A DNA stretch of 15,069 nucleotides. Source: Clostridiales bacterium. Lineage in GTDB: Bacteria > Bacillota_A > Clostridia > Christensenellales > Christensenellaceae. Below, in pieces: positions 5,767 through 13,216 of this stretch. The stretch lies in the NCBI GenBank assembly GCA_003149735.1, contig QANA01000023.1, forward strand, positions 1-15,069. Direction: 5' to 3'. Positions within the stretch are counted from its first letter, which is position 1; each line of letters starts with the position of its first letter. The position numbers were made by a program, and so were the translations under genes. The notes under the pieces are model-generated. The model did not search any database and was not told the origin of the DNA. It worked only from the letters and a program-made list of their open reading frames with translations.

Positions 5767-6996
5767 ATGGGAGATTTATTTACCTATCTGCGCTGGCGAG
5801 GGGACCTTCGTTTTTTCCAGAGCGGTTTTAATGAAGTGGACAGCCTGATTTTTGCGCGGCTTTCCTATATTCCTTTTGAAGAGATGGGAGTGGAAAATTT
5901 TTTACGCCCGCGTAAACTGGGAGAAGTGGCACGGGAATTGCTGGAGAGGCCGGAAGCTGCCGAAAAAGTGTTGATGTCGCAAGATCTGGTTCTATTGAAA
6001 GAGGTGGCAGAGAGTTCTCGTTTTTCGGAAGTACAGGTATGCGGTTATTGTAATTTGCGGGATGCAGAGCGGGAGATGCAGTTTGCGGCAATTACTTTTC
6101 TGTTGCCCCGGGAAGAAGGGCAGCGGCAAGTATGCATTGCCTTCCGTGGAACAGATAATACGCTGATTGGCTGGAAAGAGGATTTCAATATGAGCTTTAT
6201 GGAGGCTGTTCCCGCGCAAAAACAAGCAGTGCTCTATTTGACACAGGCAGCAGAGCAGATAGCAGGGCCATTAATCTTGTGTGGACATTCCAAGGGAGGA
6301 AATCTGGCGGTTTATGCCTCGGCCTTTTGCCGCAAAGCGATTCAGCAGAGAATTTGCGGAGTATATAATTTTGATGGACCCGGCTTTGGAGAAACTGTAC
6401 TTAATCAGAGCGGTTACCAGGCTGTTTGCAGCAGAATATATACGTTTGTACCGCAGTCATCAATTATTGGTATGCTGCTGGAGCATGAAGAACAATATAC
6501 TATTATACATAGCACGCAGACAGGTCTATATCAACATGATATCTATTCCTGGGAGCTGGAGCGAACTTCGCTTTGCCGCTTACAGGCGGCGACCAATGCC
6601 AGCCGTATGGTGGATCGATCATTAAAAGAGTGGATCTCGTCTATGTCGCCGGAAGAACGGGAAAAGTTTTTTGATGGATTATTTTATATTCTGAGGCAGA
6701 CCAATGCACAGACTTTGCGGGAACTGACGGAAAATTGGTATAAAAATGCAGTTATTATGGCACGATCGCTCAAGAATATGAATGAGGAAAACCGCAAATT
6801 AATGATTGCAGTATTGCGATTATTGCTGCGGTCGGCCAGAAATAATGTTTTTCTCCTGCTGCCGCACCGAGGAGGGCGGAGGATGGAAGATAAGATAGAA
6901 ACCGAAGGATTTGCTGGAACGGAAAGAACTGCTGCCGTAGGGGATTTGCAGGGGAAGATGCCGGAATTTGATGAAACATTGAAGGGAAAAAGCTGA
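5767..6996 (+). CDS. DUF2974 (Mbeg1-like) alpha/beta hydrolase
   Basis: This 409-residue protein matches the Mbeg1-like/DUF2974 family found widely in Firmicutes, a lipase-class-3-like alpha/beta hydrolase group without settled substrate. The hydrolase features are IAFRGTDNTLIGWKEDFNM (about 124-142, oxyanion region), the nucleophile elbow GHSKGG with Ser175, and NFDGPGF with Asp203. QHDIYSW follows, with His257 as the probable third catalytic residue. The last 45 residues are variable, charged and probably not part of the fold. There is no signal peptide, so it should act in the cytosol. GGAGG precedes the ATG by 8 bases. It lies 17 bases before the ABC exporter and is probably co-transcribed with it. 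The family call is firm; a lipid or ester substrate is inference. Confidence 0.88.
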   Translation: MGDLFTYLRWRGDLRFFQSGFNEVDSLIFARLSYIPFEEMGVENFLRPRKLGEVARELLERPEAAEKVLMSQDLVLLKEVAESSRFSEVQVCGYCNLRDAEREMQFAAITFLLPREEGQRQVCIAFRGTDNTLIGWKEDFNMSFMEAVPAQKQAVLYLTQAAEQIAGPLILCGHSKGGNLAVYASAFCRKAIQQRICGVYNFDGPGFGETVLNQSGYQAVCSRIYTFVPQSSIIGMLLEHEEQYTIIHSTQTGLYQHDIYSWELERTSLCRLQAATNASRMVDRSLKEWISSMSPEEREKFFDGLFYILRQTNAQTLRELTENWYKNAVIMARSLKNMNEENRKLMIAVLRLLLRSARNNVFLLLPHRGGRRMEDKIETEGFAGTERTAAVGDLQGKMPEFDETLKGKS

Positions 6997-7013
6997 GAGG
7001 AGGAAGAACAACT

Positions 7014-8738
7014 ATGTTAAAACGATTTCTACATTATTATAAGCCGCATAAAAAATTATTTGCGCTGGATATGGGAGCTTCTTTGATTGTAGCGCTGATC
7101 AGTATTGTCTATCCGATGATTACGCGCACAATGCTGAATGATTTGATTCCCAATCGGAATTATCGATTAATTCTTGTATTCGGCCTGGCTTTGCTGTTGA
7201 TTTATGTCATACGCATGCTGCTCAATTATTTTATTCAATATCAGGGGCACATGATGGGAGTAAAAATGCAGGCTCAGATGCGCAGTGATCTGTTCCGACA
7301 TTTGGAAACATTGCCGTATAGTTTTTTTGATTCTCATGAAACGGGAAAATTGATGAGCCGTATGACCAATGATTTGATGGACATCAGCGAATTGGCGCAC
7401 CACGGTCCGGAAAATTTATTGATTTGCTCTATTTCCATTTTGATTTCATTTATCTATCTGTCCACAATTCATTTTTGGCTGACACTGGTGGTTTTTGCCT
7501 GTGTGCCGTTACTGGTTTTGGTTTCATTGGCATTGCGGAAAAAGATGCGGTACGCATTTTTAAAGAGCAGAGTATCAATAGCGCAGATTAATGCATCACT
7601 GGAGAGCAGTATATCGGGCATCCGGGTAACCAAAGCATTTACCAATGCCTGTAAAGAAGAAGAGAAATTTGAAGAAGGAAATCGTGAATTTGTGGAAGCG
7701 CGGCGGGAAGCATATCGATCGATGGGGCAATTCCATTCCACAACTTCTTTTGTGACAGATATTTTCAACGTTATTGTATTGATCGCCGGAGGACTTTTCC
7801 TTTATCAGGGGACAATCAGTTTTGGAGATTATTCTACATTTATTGTTTCCGTTAATCTCTTTCTTTCCCCGGTGACTACATTAATTAATTTTATGGAACA
7901 GTTCCAAAATGGTGTTACCGGATTCGAACGGTTTTTGGAAATCATGGAGGAACCTTCTGAAAAAGATGCTCCGGGAGCGGTAGCCCTGGAAAAAGTTGAG
8001 GGCCATATTCAATTGCAAAATGTGACTTATAGCTATGATGCGGGCAAATCCGTTTTGCGAAATATCAATTTGGATATTCCGCAGGGTAAGACTTTTGCAC
8101 TGGTAGGCCCCAGCGGGGGCGGAAAAACGACGATTTGTCATTTGATTCCTCATTTTTATGATATAAAGGAAGGAAAGATACTGATTGATGGGCGGGATAT
8201 TTCATCCGTCACCAGGGAATCATTGCGCAGGCAAATTGGCATTGTGCAGCAGGATATTTATCTGTTCAATGCCAGCATTCGGGATAATATTTTATATGGG
8301 CGCCTGGATGCAACAGAGGAAGAAGTGATTGAGGCCGCAAAACGGGCCAATATTCACGACTACATCATGCAGATGGAGCATGGTTATGATACACAAATCG
8401 GAGAACGGGGAGTGCGGCTGTCGGGTGGGCAGAAGCAGCGTTTATCCATTGCCAGAGTTTTTTTGAAAAATCCTCCGATTTTGATTTTGGATGAAGCAAC
8501 AAGTGCTTTGGACAATACGACTGAGATTTTGATTCAGCAAGCGTTGGATGAACTTTGTAAAGGCAGAACGACACTGGTGGTAGCGCATCGTCTTTCGACG
8601 ATTAAGAATGCTGATGAGATTGCGGTAATTTCAGAGGGCCGTATTGCAGAACAAGGCAGTCATGCAGCACTGATGGAACAAAATGGTATTTATGCACGGT
8701 TGTATCATCAGCAATTCCGTGATAGCGAGGATATGTAA
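7014..8738 (+). CDS. ABC exporter, fused membrane and ATPase domains
   Basis: The 574-residue protein is a half-transporter of the MsbA/LmrA/MdlB type, working as a homodimer or with a partner subunit. Residues 1-310 form the six-helix exporter domain. The nucleotide-binding domain has Walker A GPSGGGKTT (365-373, Lys371), Q-loop region IGIVQQD, signature LSGGQ (469-473), Walker B with Asp493-Glu494 and H-loop His525; every catalytic element is intact. AGGAGG lies 9-10 bases before the ATG. No second ABC half gene is adjacent, so a homodimer is likely. Substrate cannot be read from sequence; lipids or drugs are the family norm, and the upstream hydrolase may hint at an amphipathic substrate. 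A terminator follows directly. Confidence 0.94.
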   Translation: MLKRFLHYYKPHKKLFALDMGASLIVALISIVYPMITRTMLNDLIPNRNYRLILVFGLALLLIYVIRMLLNYFIQYQGHMMGVKMQAQMRSDLFRHLETLPYSFFDSHETGKLMSRMTNDLMDISELAHHGPENLLICSISILISFIYLSTIHFWLTLVVFACVPLLVLVSLALRKKMRYAFLKSRVSIAQINASLESSISGIRVTKAFTNACKEEEKFEEGNREFVEARREAYRSMGQFHSTTSFVTDIFNVIVLIAGGLFLYQGTISFGDYSTFIVSVNLFLSPVTTLINFMEQFQNGVTGFERFLEIMEEPSEKDAPGAVALEKVEGHIQLQNVTYSYDAGKSVLRNINLDIPQGKTFALVGPSGGGKTTICHLIPHFYDIKEGKILIDGRDISSVTRESLRRQIGIVQQDIYLFNASIRDNILYGRLDATEEEVIEAAKRANIHDYIMQMEHGYDTQIGERGVRLSGGQKQRLSIARVFLKNPPILILDEATSALDNTTEILIQQALDELCKGRTTLVVAHRLSTIKNADEIAVISEGRIAEQGSHAALMEQNGIYARLYHQQFRDSEDM

Positions 8739-8746
8739 ACAGACAA

Positions 8747-8777
8747 GAGCCGCATTTTTCGATGCGGCTCATTTTCG
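8747..8777 (+). terminator. Intrinsic terminator of the hydrolase-ABC unit
   Basis: A 9-bp perfect stem (8747-8755 with 8762-8770) with a 6-base loop is followed by ATTTT. It begins 8 bases after the ABC gene stop. Confidence 0.8.
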
Positions 8778-8886
8778 TCGTAATGCACAACTACTTCATG
8801 ATTGCATGGAAGAAATGCTGTTTAGAGAAAAATTTGAGGCAATGAATCATGGTTTGCCAAATCAAAAAAAGAGGAGATCAAAATGA
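8771..8886 (+). pseudogene. 3' remnant of an unidentified gene before the flavodoxin gene
   Basis: From just after the terminator an open frame runs about 38 codons, ending with a Lys/Arg-rich tail (QKKRRSK). Its TGA overlaps the flavodoxin start as ATGA, the classical junction of co-translated genes. The only ATGs in it (8804 and later) have no Shine-Dalgarno site, and its 5' end abuts the ABC terminator. It therefore looks like the tail of a gene whose front was deleted. The charged helix-like composition would suit a small regulator, but I cannot assign a family. A chance open frame is the alternative. Confidence 0.35.
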
Positions 8887-9398
8887 AAGCCATTGTATAT
8901 ACATCTAATACCGGACATACTGCCGCATACGCAAAAATGCTGAGTGAGAAAACTCATTTGCCCATATACACTTTGAAAGAAGCAATTAAGCAATTGTCAA
9001 GGGAAACGGAAATTATATATCTCGGTTGGCTTTTTGCCAACAGCATTAAGGGATATAAAAAGGCAAAAAAACACTATAAAATTTCTGCCGTTTGTGCGGT
9101 TGGCCTTTGTGAAACGGGAACAGCTGCCGCAGAAGTGCGCAAGATAAACGCAATCCCTGAGGAAATCCCTCTTTTCACTATGCAAGGTGGAATGGACAAA
9201 ACCAAACTCCGTGGAATTTATAAATTTATGATAAATATGCTTGCTGAGGGCTTGTCTTCGAAAAAAGAACGCTCGGAGGAGGATGAGCAGATGTTACATC
9301 TTTTGCAATATAATAAGGATTGTGTGAACGAAGAGAATCTCACTGCTGTTATGGAGTGGTACCTACAAGGGATGGTGGCGATTGATTCAACCCCTTAA
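8883..9398 (+). CDS. Flavodoxin-domain protein
   Basis: The 171-residue protein starts with a beta strand followed by TSNTGHT (7-13), the FMN phosphate-binding loop of flavodoxins, directly after the first residues AIVY. The following YLGWLFANSIKGYKKA segment (46-61) fits the second FMN-contacting region of long-chain, HemG/flavodoxin-like proteins. A role as a one- or two-electron carrier in the cytosol is expected; the partner is unknown. AGAGGAG lies 7-8 bases before the ATG. The start overlaps the stop of an upstream remnant frame (ATGA). No dedicated promoter is obvious between the ABC terminator and the gene. The C-terminal 60 residues are not distinctive. Confidence 0.82.
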   Translation: MKAIVYTSNTGHTAAYAKMLSEKTHLPIYTLKEAIKQLSRETEIIYLGWLFANSIKGYKKAKKHYKISAVCAVGLCETGTAAAEVRKINAIPEEIPLFTMQGGMDKTKLRGIYKFMINMLAEGLSSKKERSEEDEQMLHLLQYNKDCVNEENLTAVMEWYLQGMVAIDSTP

Positions 9399-9565
9399 CA
9401 TACATATCAGGCATAACCTTTGTCATGTTACGCAATTGAGAAAAGCCGCAAAGGCGATGAAAATCATTGCGTGGGATAAACACAATTGGAAAAGAGACTG
9501 AATTTGAAACAGGGCTCAAAATTAGCTAGAACAAAAGAGGGTATGCTGTTCTTGGTGTGATTTTT

Positions 9566-9603
9566 AATAAGCTGTGCGCAATAGCACAGCTTATTTTAGT
9601 TTT
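9566..9603 (+). terminator. Intrinsic terminator before the spoIIIA operon
   Basis: A perfect 12-bp stem (9566-9577 with 9584-9595) around a 6-base loop, preceded by TTTTT and followed by a T-rich tail. It insulates spoIIIA from the flavodoxin transcript. Confidence 0.82.
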
Positions 9604-9612
9604 GTAGAAACA

Positions 9613-9641
9613 GAATAATGCAGGTATACACAACATATAAT
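9613..9641 (+). promoter_or_regulatory. Sigma-E-like promoter of the spoIIIA operon
   Basis: GAATAAT (9613-9619), a 14-base spacer, then CATATAAT (9634-9641) fits the mother-cell sigma-E pattern, an ATA-containing -35 and a CATA-n-A-n-T -10 at 14-15 spacing. It stands 27 bases before the spoIIIAA start. The B. subtilis operon is known to be sigma-E dependent. The predicted leader is only about 20 bases. The -10 could also serve sigma-A, but no TTGACA-like -35 is at the right distance. Confidence 0.65.
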
Positions 9642-9668
9642 GAACCAACAAACTGAGGAGAACAGCGT

Positions 9669-10589
9669 ATGAGAGAATTTATCGTGGGATGCTTGCCGAC
9701 AGAACTTTGGAAAAGCTCCATAGATTGGACGACAATTGAAGAACTTCGCCTGCGATGCGGACAACAGGCAATGGCACTCTATAGCAATCGAGAGCAAGTG
9801 CTGCCCTATATTCCGGAACGGTCGGATATTAGCAAGATAGTTGCAGCGTTGGCAGAACATTCTCTGCATGCTTATATGGAACAAATCCGACAAGGGTTTT
9901 TCACACTGCGAAACGGAATACGTGTTGGCTTGGGAGGAAGAGCAGTAACTCGACATGGAGAAATTTGTCTGATGGATGACTTTACTTCGCTGAATATTCG
10001 TTTTCCAAGAGAATTGCGCGGCCTGGCAGTACGATTAATGCCATATATAACAAATCGAGGTCAAACCATGAGCACTTTACTCATTTCACCGCCGCAGCAG
10101 GGAAAAACGACTTTGCTGCGGGATATTATCCGCTGTACAGCTCAGGGAGAAGGGTGCTTTGGGCAAAAATGTACTGTCATTGACGAACGGGAGGAGTTGT
10201 GGGGAGAAGCGTTTTCTCTGGGATTGCGTACAGATATTCTTCGCTGTAATAAGAAGAGTGGAATTTCCATGGCTTTGCGCACACTGTCCCCGGAATGTAT
10301 AGCTACAGACGAATTGGGGGATCCGGCGGATTTTTCGGCCGTTTTTCAAGCGGCAACTGCAGGAGTGCGAATACTGGCAACTGCGCATGGAAACTCTTTG
10401 TCGGACTTGCGTTGTAAACCACTATTTGATGAAATGTATCGGCATAAAGTGATTGATCGCTTTGTGGTTTTGTCTGATTCAAGAGGAAGGGGTACCGTGG
10501 AACAAATTCTGGATGCGAATGGCTTGCCACTGATTCATCAGCCACTGCGACTGCAATCGGTTGAGGAGGGAAAACAGCATGTTGTATAA
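9669..10589 (+). CDS. spoIIIAA: Stage III sporulation ATPase SpoIIIAA
   Basis: SpoIIIAA is the cytosolic, mother-cell ATPase of the SpoIIIA channel, related to secretion ATPases of type II/IV systems. The 306 residues match the B. subtilis protein closely in length. The P-loop reads SPPQQGKTT (140-148, Lys146), with Ser replacing the first glycine of Walker A. VIDERE (170-175) and ATDELG (212-217) are the acidic Walker B/catalytic segments, and ATAH (237-240) is the conserved sensor-like histidine. A GAGGAG site (9655-9660) precedes the ATG. It is the first gene of an eight-gene operon behind a sigma-E-like promoter. Its 3' end overlaps spoIIIAB by 11 bases. Confidence 0.96.
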   Translation: MREFIVGCLPTELWKSSIDWTTIEELRLRCGQQAMALYSNREQVLPYIPERSDISKIVAALAEHSLHAYMEQIRQGFFTLRNGIRVGLGGRAVTRHGEICLMDDFTSLNIRFPRELRGLAVRLMPYITNRGQTMSTLLISPPQQGKTTLLRDIIRCTAQGEGCFGQKCTVIDEREELWGEAFSLGLRTDILRCNKKSGISMALRTLSPECIATDELGDPADFSAVFQAATAGVRILATAHGNSLSDLRCKPLFDEMYRHKVIDRFVVLSDSRGRGTVEQILDANGLPLIHQPLRLQSVEEGKQHVV

Positions 10590-11094
10590 GTTGTTTTTAA
10601 TTGGAATTATCATTTTTTGCAGCACAGGAATAGGAAATGTCTTGCTTGGAGAACGGGGACAGTATATTTCGGCATTGAAAAAGCTGGCAGAAGGCAGCAG
10701 GATTTTTGCTGAAGCAATGGAGACGCAAGCGATGACTATGCCGCAGGCATTGATGGCGGCAGAAAAGGCGACAGAGGCAGAGGTCTTTTCGGTGATGGCC
10801 CGGCGTTTGCGAGAATTTCCTAATAAAGATATCAGAGAATTGGCCGAAGAGAGTTTAACCGAAATGGCAGGCGCACAATTGCTGGCGGAAACAGAGCAGG
10901 AGATTTTTTTGGATTTTATCAGGCGTGTGGCATCAGCGTTGACAGCTGCGCAGATTCGGGATGCAAGGCTCATGTTTTTGCAGCAGATGGAGTTATATTT
11001 GGAGCAATTGCAGCAGGAACAGCAGAATCGTACAAAAGTGGTAAAGGCTATGAGCCTTTCTATTGGCTTGGCAATTGCGGTGATTTTGGTATAA
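10579..11094 (+). CDS. spoIIIAB: Stage III sporulation protein SpoIIIAB
   Basis: SpoIIIAB is a mother-cell membrane protein of the channel, structurally like the GspF platform of type II secretion. The 171-residue length equals the B. subtilis protein. It has an N-terminal membrane segment (about 3-23), a long helical soluble domain and a C-terminal membrane segment (about 155-171). I chose ATG 10579, because GAGGAGGG lies 8 bases before it; the TTG at 10561 would precede that site. The start lies inside the end of spoIIIAA, indicating coupled translation. Confidence 0.94.
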   Translation: MLYKLFLIGIIIFCSTGIGNVLLGERGQYISALKKLAEGSRIFAEAMETQAMTMPQALMAAEKATEAEVFSVMARRLREFPNKDIRELAEESLTEMAGAQLLAETEQEIFLDFIRRVASALTAAQIRDARLMFLQQMELYLEQLQQEQQNRTKVVKAMSLSIGLAIAVILV

Positions 11095-11110
11095 AGGACG
11101 GGAAGGGGAT

Positions 11111-11314
11111 ATGAATGTAAGCATAGATCTGGTGTTTAAAATTGCGGCAATCGGCATTTTGGTAGCCGTACTATATCAATTGCTGGTGCGCACAGGGCGA
11201 GAAGATATTGCAACCATGGTGTCGATTGCCGGGCTGGTCATTGTGCTTTTGATGGTTGTGGATCTGGTAGGGCAATTGTTTGAAAATGTGAAAAACGTAT
11301 TTGGCCTATATTGA
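11111..11314 (+). CDS. spoIIIAC: Stage III sporulation protein SpoIIIAC
   Basis: A 67-residue protein of two membrane helices (about 6-25 and 34-56), the family's normal size (B. subtilis about 68). SpoIIIAC is a small integral component of the SpoIIIA complex in the mother-cell membrane. GGAAGGGG stands just before the ATG. The stop (11312-11314) is one base before the spoIIIAD ATG, so the pair is tightly coupled. Confidence 0.94.
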   Translation: MNVSIDLVFKIAAIGILVAVLYQLLVRTGREDIATMVSIAGLVIVLLMVVDLVGQLFENVKNVFGLY

Positions 11315-11315
11315 T

Positions 11316-11699
11316 ATGGATATAGTGAAGATTGTCGGAATTGGATTGCTGGGAGCGATGCTGGCAATCGCCGTCAAGAAACAGGCACCTGAAATCGCCC
11401 TGCAGGTAAGCCTGGCAGCCAGTGCATTAATCGCGTTGCTGCTATTGGAGGATTTGGCCTGTGTAATCAGTGCAGTAAAGGATTTTACGCAGCAGTACAC
11501 TCAGGTTTACCAGGCAGTAACTTTGATTTTAAAGGTGGTGGGGATTGCCTATATCAGTGAATTTACTGCGCAGATGTTGAAGGATGCCGGGCAGGGGGCA
11601 ATTGGAAGTAAAGTGGAACTGGCTGGCAAAGTGATTATATTGGGATTTACACTGCCGCTGCTTTCCCAGTTTGCAGAGGCGGTGATGGGGTTGCTTTAA
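11316..11699 (+). CDS. spoIIIAD: Stage III sporulation protein SpoIIIAD
   Basis: A 127-residue, four-helix membrane protein. The conserved block VGIAYISEFTAQMLKDAGQG followed by AIGSKVELAGK is the family hallmark, and the opening MDIVKIVGIGL aligns with B. subtilis. I start at ATG 11316, one base after the spoIIIAC stop. A TTG at 11301 is also in frame, but it would add five residues and has no ribosome site. No Shine-Dalgarno is visible at all, so ribosomes probably arrive from spoIIIAC. The protein is part of the SpoIIIA channel's membrane base. Confidence 0.93.
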   Translation: MDIVKIVGIGLLGAMLAIAVKKQAPEIALQVSLAASALIALLLLEDLACVISAVKDFTQQYTQVYQAVTLILKVVGIAYISEFTAQMLKDAGQGAIGSKVELAGKVIILGFTLPLLSQFAEAVMGLL

Positions 11700-11702
11700 A
11701 AT

Positions 11703-12917
11703 ATGATACCAAAGAAACGGAAATGGATTCTTTTTTTACCTTTGTTTTTGCTGTTAATGACAGGAAAAGCCTTTGCTTCAGAATTACAGCAGGAGGAACA
11801 GCAAATGCAAAGTCAGGAGCAGACGGAACAATTGCTTGAACAGCAGATCGATTCGATTTTAAGTGAACTGGATCTTGCGGAATTGGAAGAACTTTATGGA
11901 TGGGCAGAAGCGTTTTTTGAAGGAGTCGATTTGCAGGAGGCAATAGAGAAACTGACTCGAGAAGGCTTACAGGAACTGGATACGCAGAAATTGCTGCAGG
12001 CAGTATGGACTGGGATAAAGCAGGGTTTTGCTGCAAATTGGCATTACACAGTGCAAATTTTGGTAATTGTACTGATGAGCGGATTATTAGCGAATCTCCA
12101 GGAAAATGGCTTGCAGGGCGATGCGAATACCATGGCAGAGTGGGCAGCGTATGCGATCTGTTGCGTGTTGGCAGCCTGGATGCTGGCCGGCTGCATTCGG
12201 GAAGTAAAAGGTGCAGCAGATATGCTTAGTGGAGCGTTGGAAACGCTGACGCCGATTCTGACACTGCTGCTTACGGCGATGGGAAATCTGAATGCGTCGT
12301 CAGTGCTCAGCCCATTGATGGCAGCTTTGACGGGCGGTATTTTTCAGATAATAAGTCTGGTGGTGATTCCTGCGATTATTGCAAAATGTATTTTGGATTT
12401 AGCTTCCGGTGCTTCGAGTATGCTGCGATTGGAGGGGGTTTCAAAATTGCTGTCCAGCGGGGTGAAATGGATGTTGGGTATTTTGTTTGTAATATTTTTA
12501 GGTGTTACAGCATTGAAGGGAATAGCAGGGGCTTCCATAGATGGCGTCTATTTTAAAACTGCAAAGTTTACAGTGGATAAAATGGTGCCTATTATTGGCG
12601 GAATGTTTTCTGATACTCTGGATACCTTGATGGCGTGCAGTCTGATTGTAAAAAATGCAGTGGGGATTATTGGCCTGATCGCCATTTGTGCCATGATGGG
12701 CGCTCCATTATGCGGTTTGATCGCAAATCTGTTTATGTTGAAATTGACTTCCGCTGTCGCGGGAATCTTTGATGCGCATGCTGCAAAAACTCTGCTGGAG
12801 AAACTTGGGGAATGTGTCACTCTGTTATTTGCGGCACTGCTCAGCATGATGGTGATGGCATTTATTTTTATTGCTGTGGTAATGGGAGCAGCGGATGCCA
12901 GTATGATGATGAGGTGA
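11703..12917 (+). CDS. spoIIIAE: Stage III sporulation protein SpoIIIAE
   Basis: The 404-residue polytopic membrane protein is the largest channel component, of similar length to B. subtilis SpoIIIAE (about 399). A signal peptide is clear: basic KKRK, hydrophobic 8-19 and an AFA cleavage site after Ala25. A Gln/Glu-rich extracytoplasmic stretch follows (about 27-60), then about eight membrane segments from residue 110 to the end. The start follows the spoIIIAD stop by 3 bases. Only a distant GATGGGG precedes it, so translation probably relies on coupling. It acts in the intermembrane space or the mother-cell membrane during engulfment. Confidence 0.95.
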   Translation: MIPKKRKWILFLPLFLLLMTGKAFASELQQEEQQMQSQEQTEQLLEQQIDSILSELDLAELEELYGWAEAFFEGVDLQEAIEKLTREGLQELDTQKLLQAVWTGIKQGFAANWHYTVQILVIVLMSGLLANLQENGLQGDANTMAEWAAYAICCVLAAWMLAGCIREVKGAADMLSGALETLTPILTLLLTAMGNLNASSVLSPLMAALTGGIFQIISLVVIPAIIAKCILDLASGASSMLRLEGVSKLLSSGVKWMLGILFVIFLGVTALKGIAGASIDGVYFKTAKFTVDKMVPIIGGMFSDTLDTLMACSLIVKNAVGIIGLIAICAMMGAPLCGLIANLFMLKLTSAVAGIFDAHAAKTLLEKLGECVTLLFAALLSMMVMAFIFIAVVMGAADASMMMR

Positions 12918-12922
12918 AAGAA

Positions 12923-13207
12923 ATGGAAAATTTTTTACAAAATGCTGCGATTGCGGCCATTGGAGCATTAGCGGGGGAGTTCTGTTTATGTATGTTGCCG
13001 GCAGGAAGTACCCGCAAATTTTGCAGATTTACAGTGAGCCTGATATTGGTACTGATACTATTGGCAGCGCCAATGAAATGGGAGGAAATTCAATTTTCAC
13101 AGTTAAATGCGCAGGAAGAGCAAGTAGAATATACAGAAGAGAATAAAAGTTATGAAGCGATCATTTGGGATGTATATAATGCGGAACTTGAAAATAAGAA
13201 TAAATAG
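12923..13207 (+). CDS. spoIIIAF: Short stage III sporulation protein SpoIIIAF
   Basis: I start at ATG 12923, 5 bases after the spoIIIAE stop, because GAGGTGA (12911-12917) is well placed. That gives 94 residues: two membrane helices (about 5-26 and 33-50) followed by roughly 44 charged residues. B. subtilis SpoIIIAF has about 206 residues, with a soluble ring-building-motif-like domain after its two helices; that domain is missing here. The frame is intact, with no visible in-frame continuation, and spoIIIAG starts 10 bases on, so this looks like a naturally short or recently truncated form. Identification rests on position and helix pattern, since sequence similarity is low. Confidence 0.85.
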   Translation: MENFLQNAAIAAIGALAGEFCLCMLPAGSTRKFCRFTVSLILVLILLAAPMKWEEIQFSQLNAQEEQVEYTEENKSYEAIIWDVYNAELENKNK

Positions 13208-13216
13208 GGTTGCAAT

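Noticed and set aside
10561..10578. TTG start for spoIIIAB six codons upstream
   Set aside because: The Shine-Dalgarno GAGGAGGG lies after this TTG and is correctly placed for the ATG at 10579.
12812..12922. A 37-codon upstream extension of spoIIIAF
   Set aside because: It would lie wholly inside spoIIIAE and gives a cysteine-rich, unhelical peptide; GAGGTGA supports ATG 12923.
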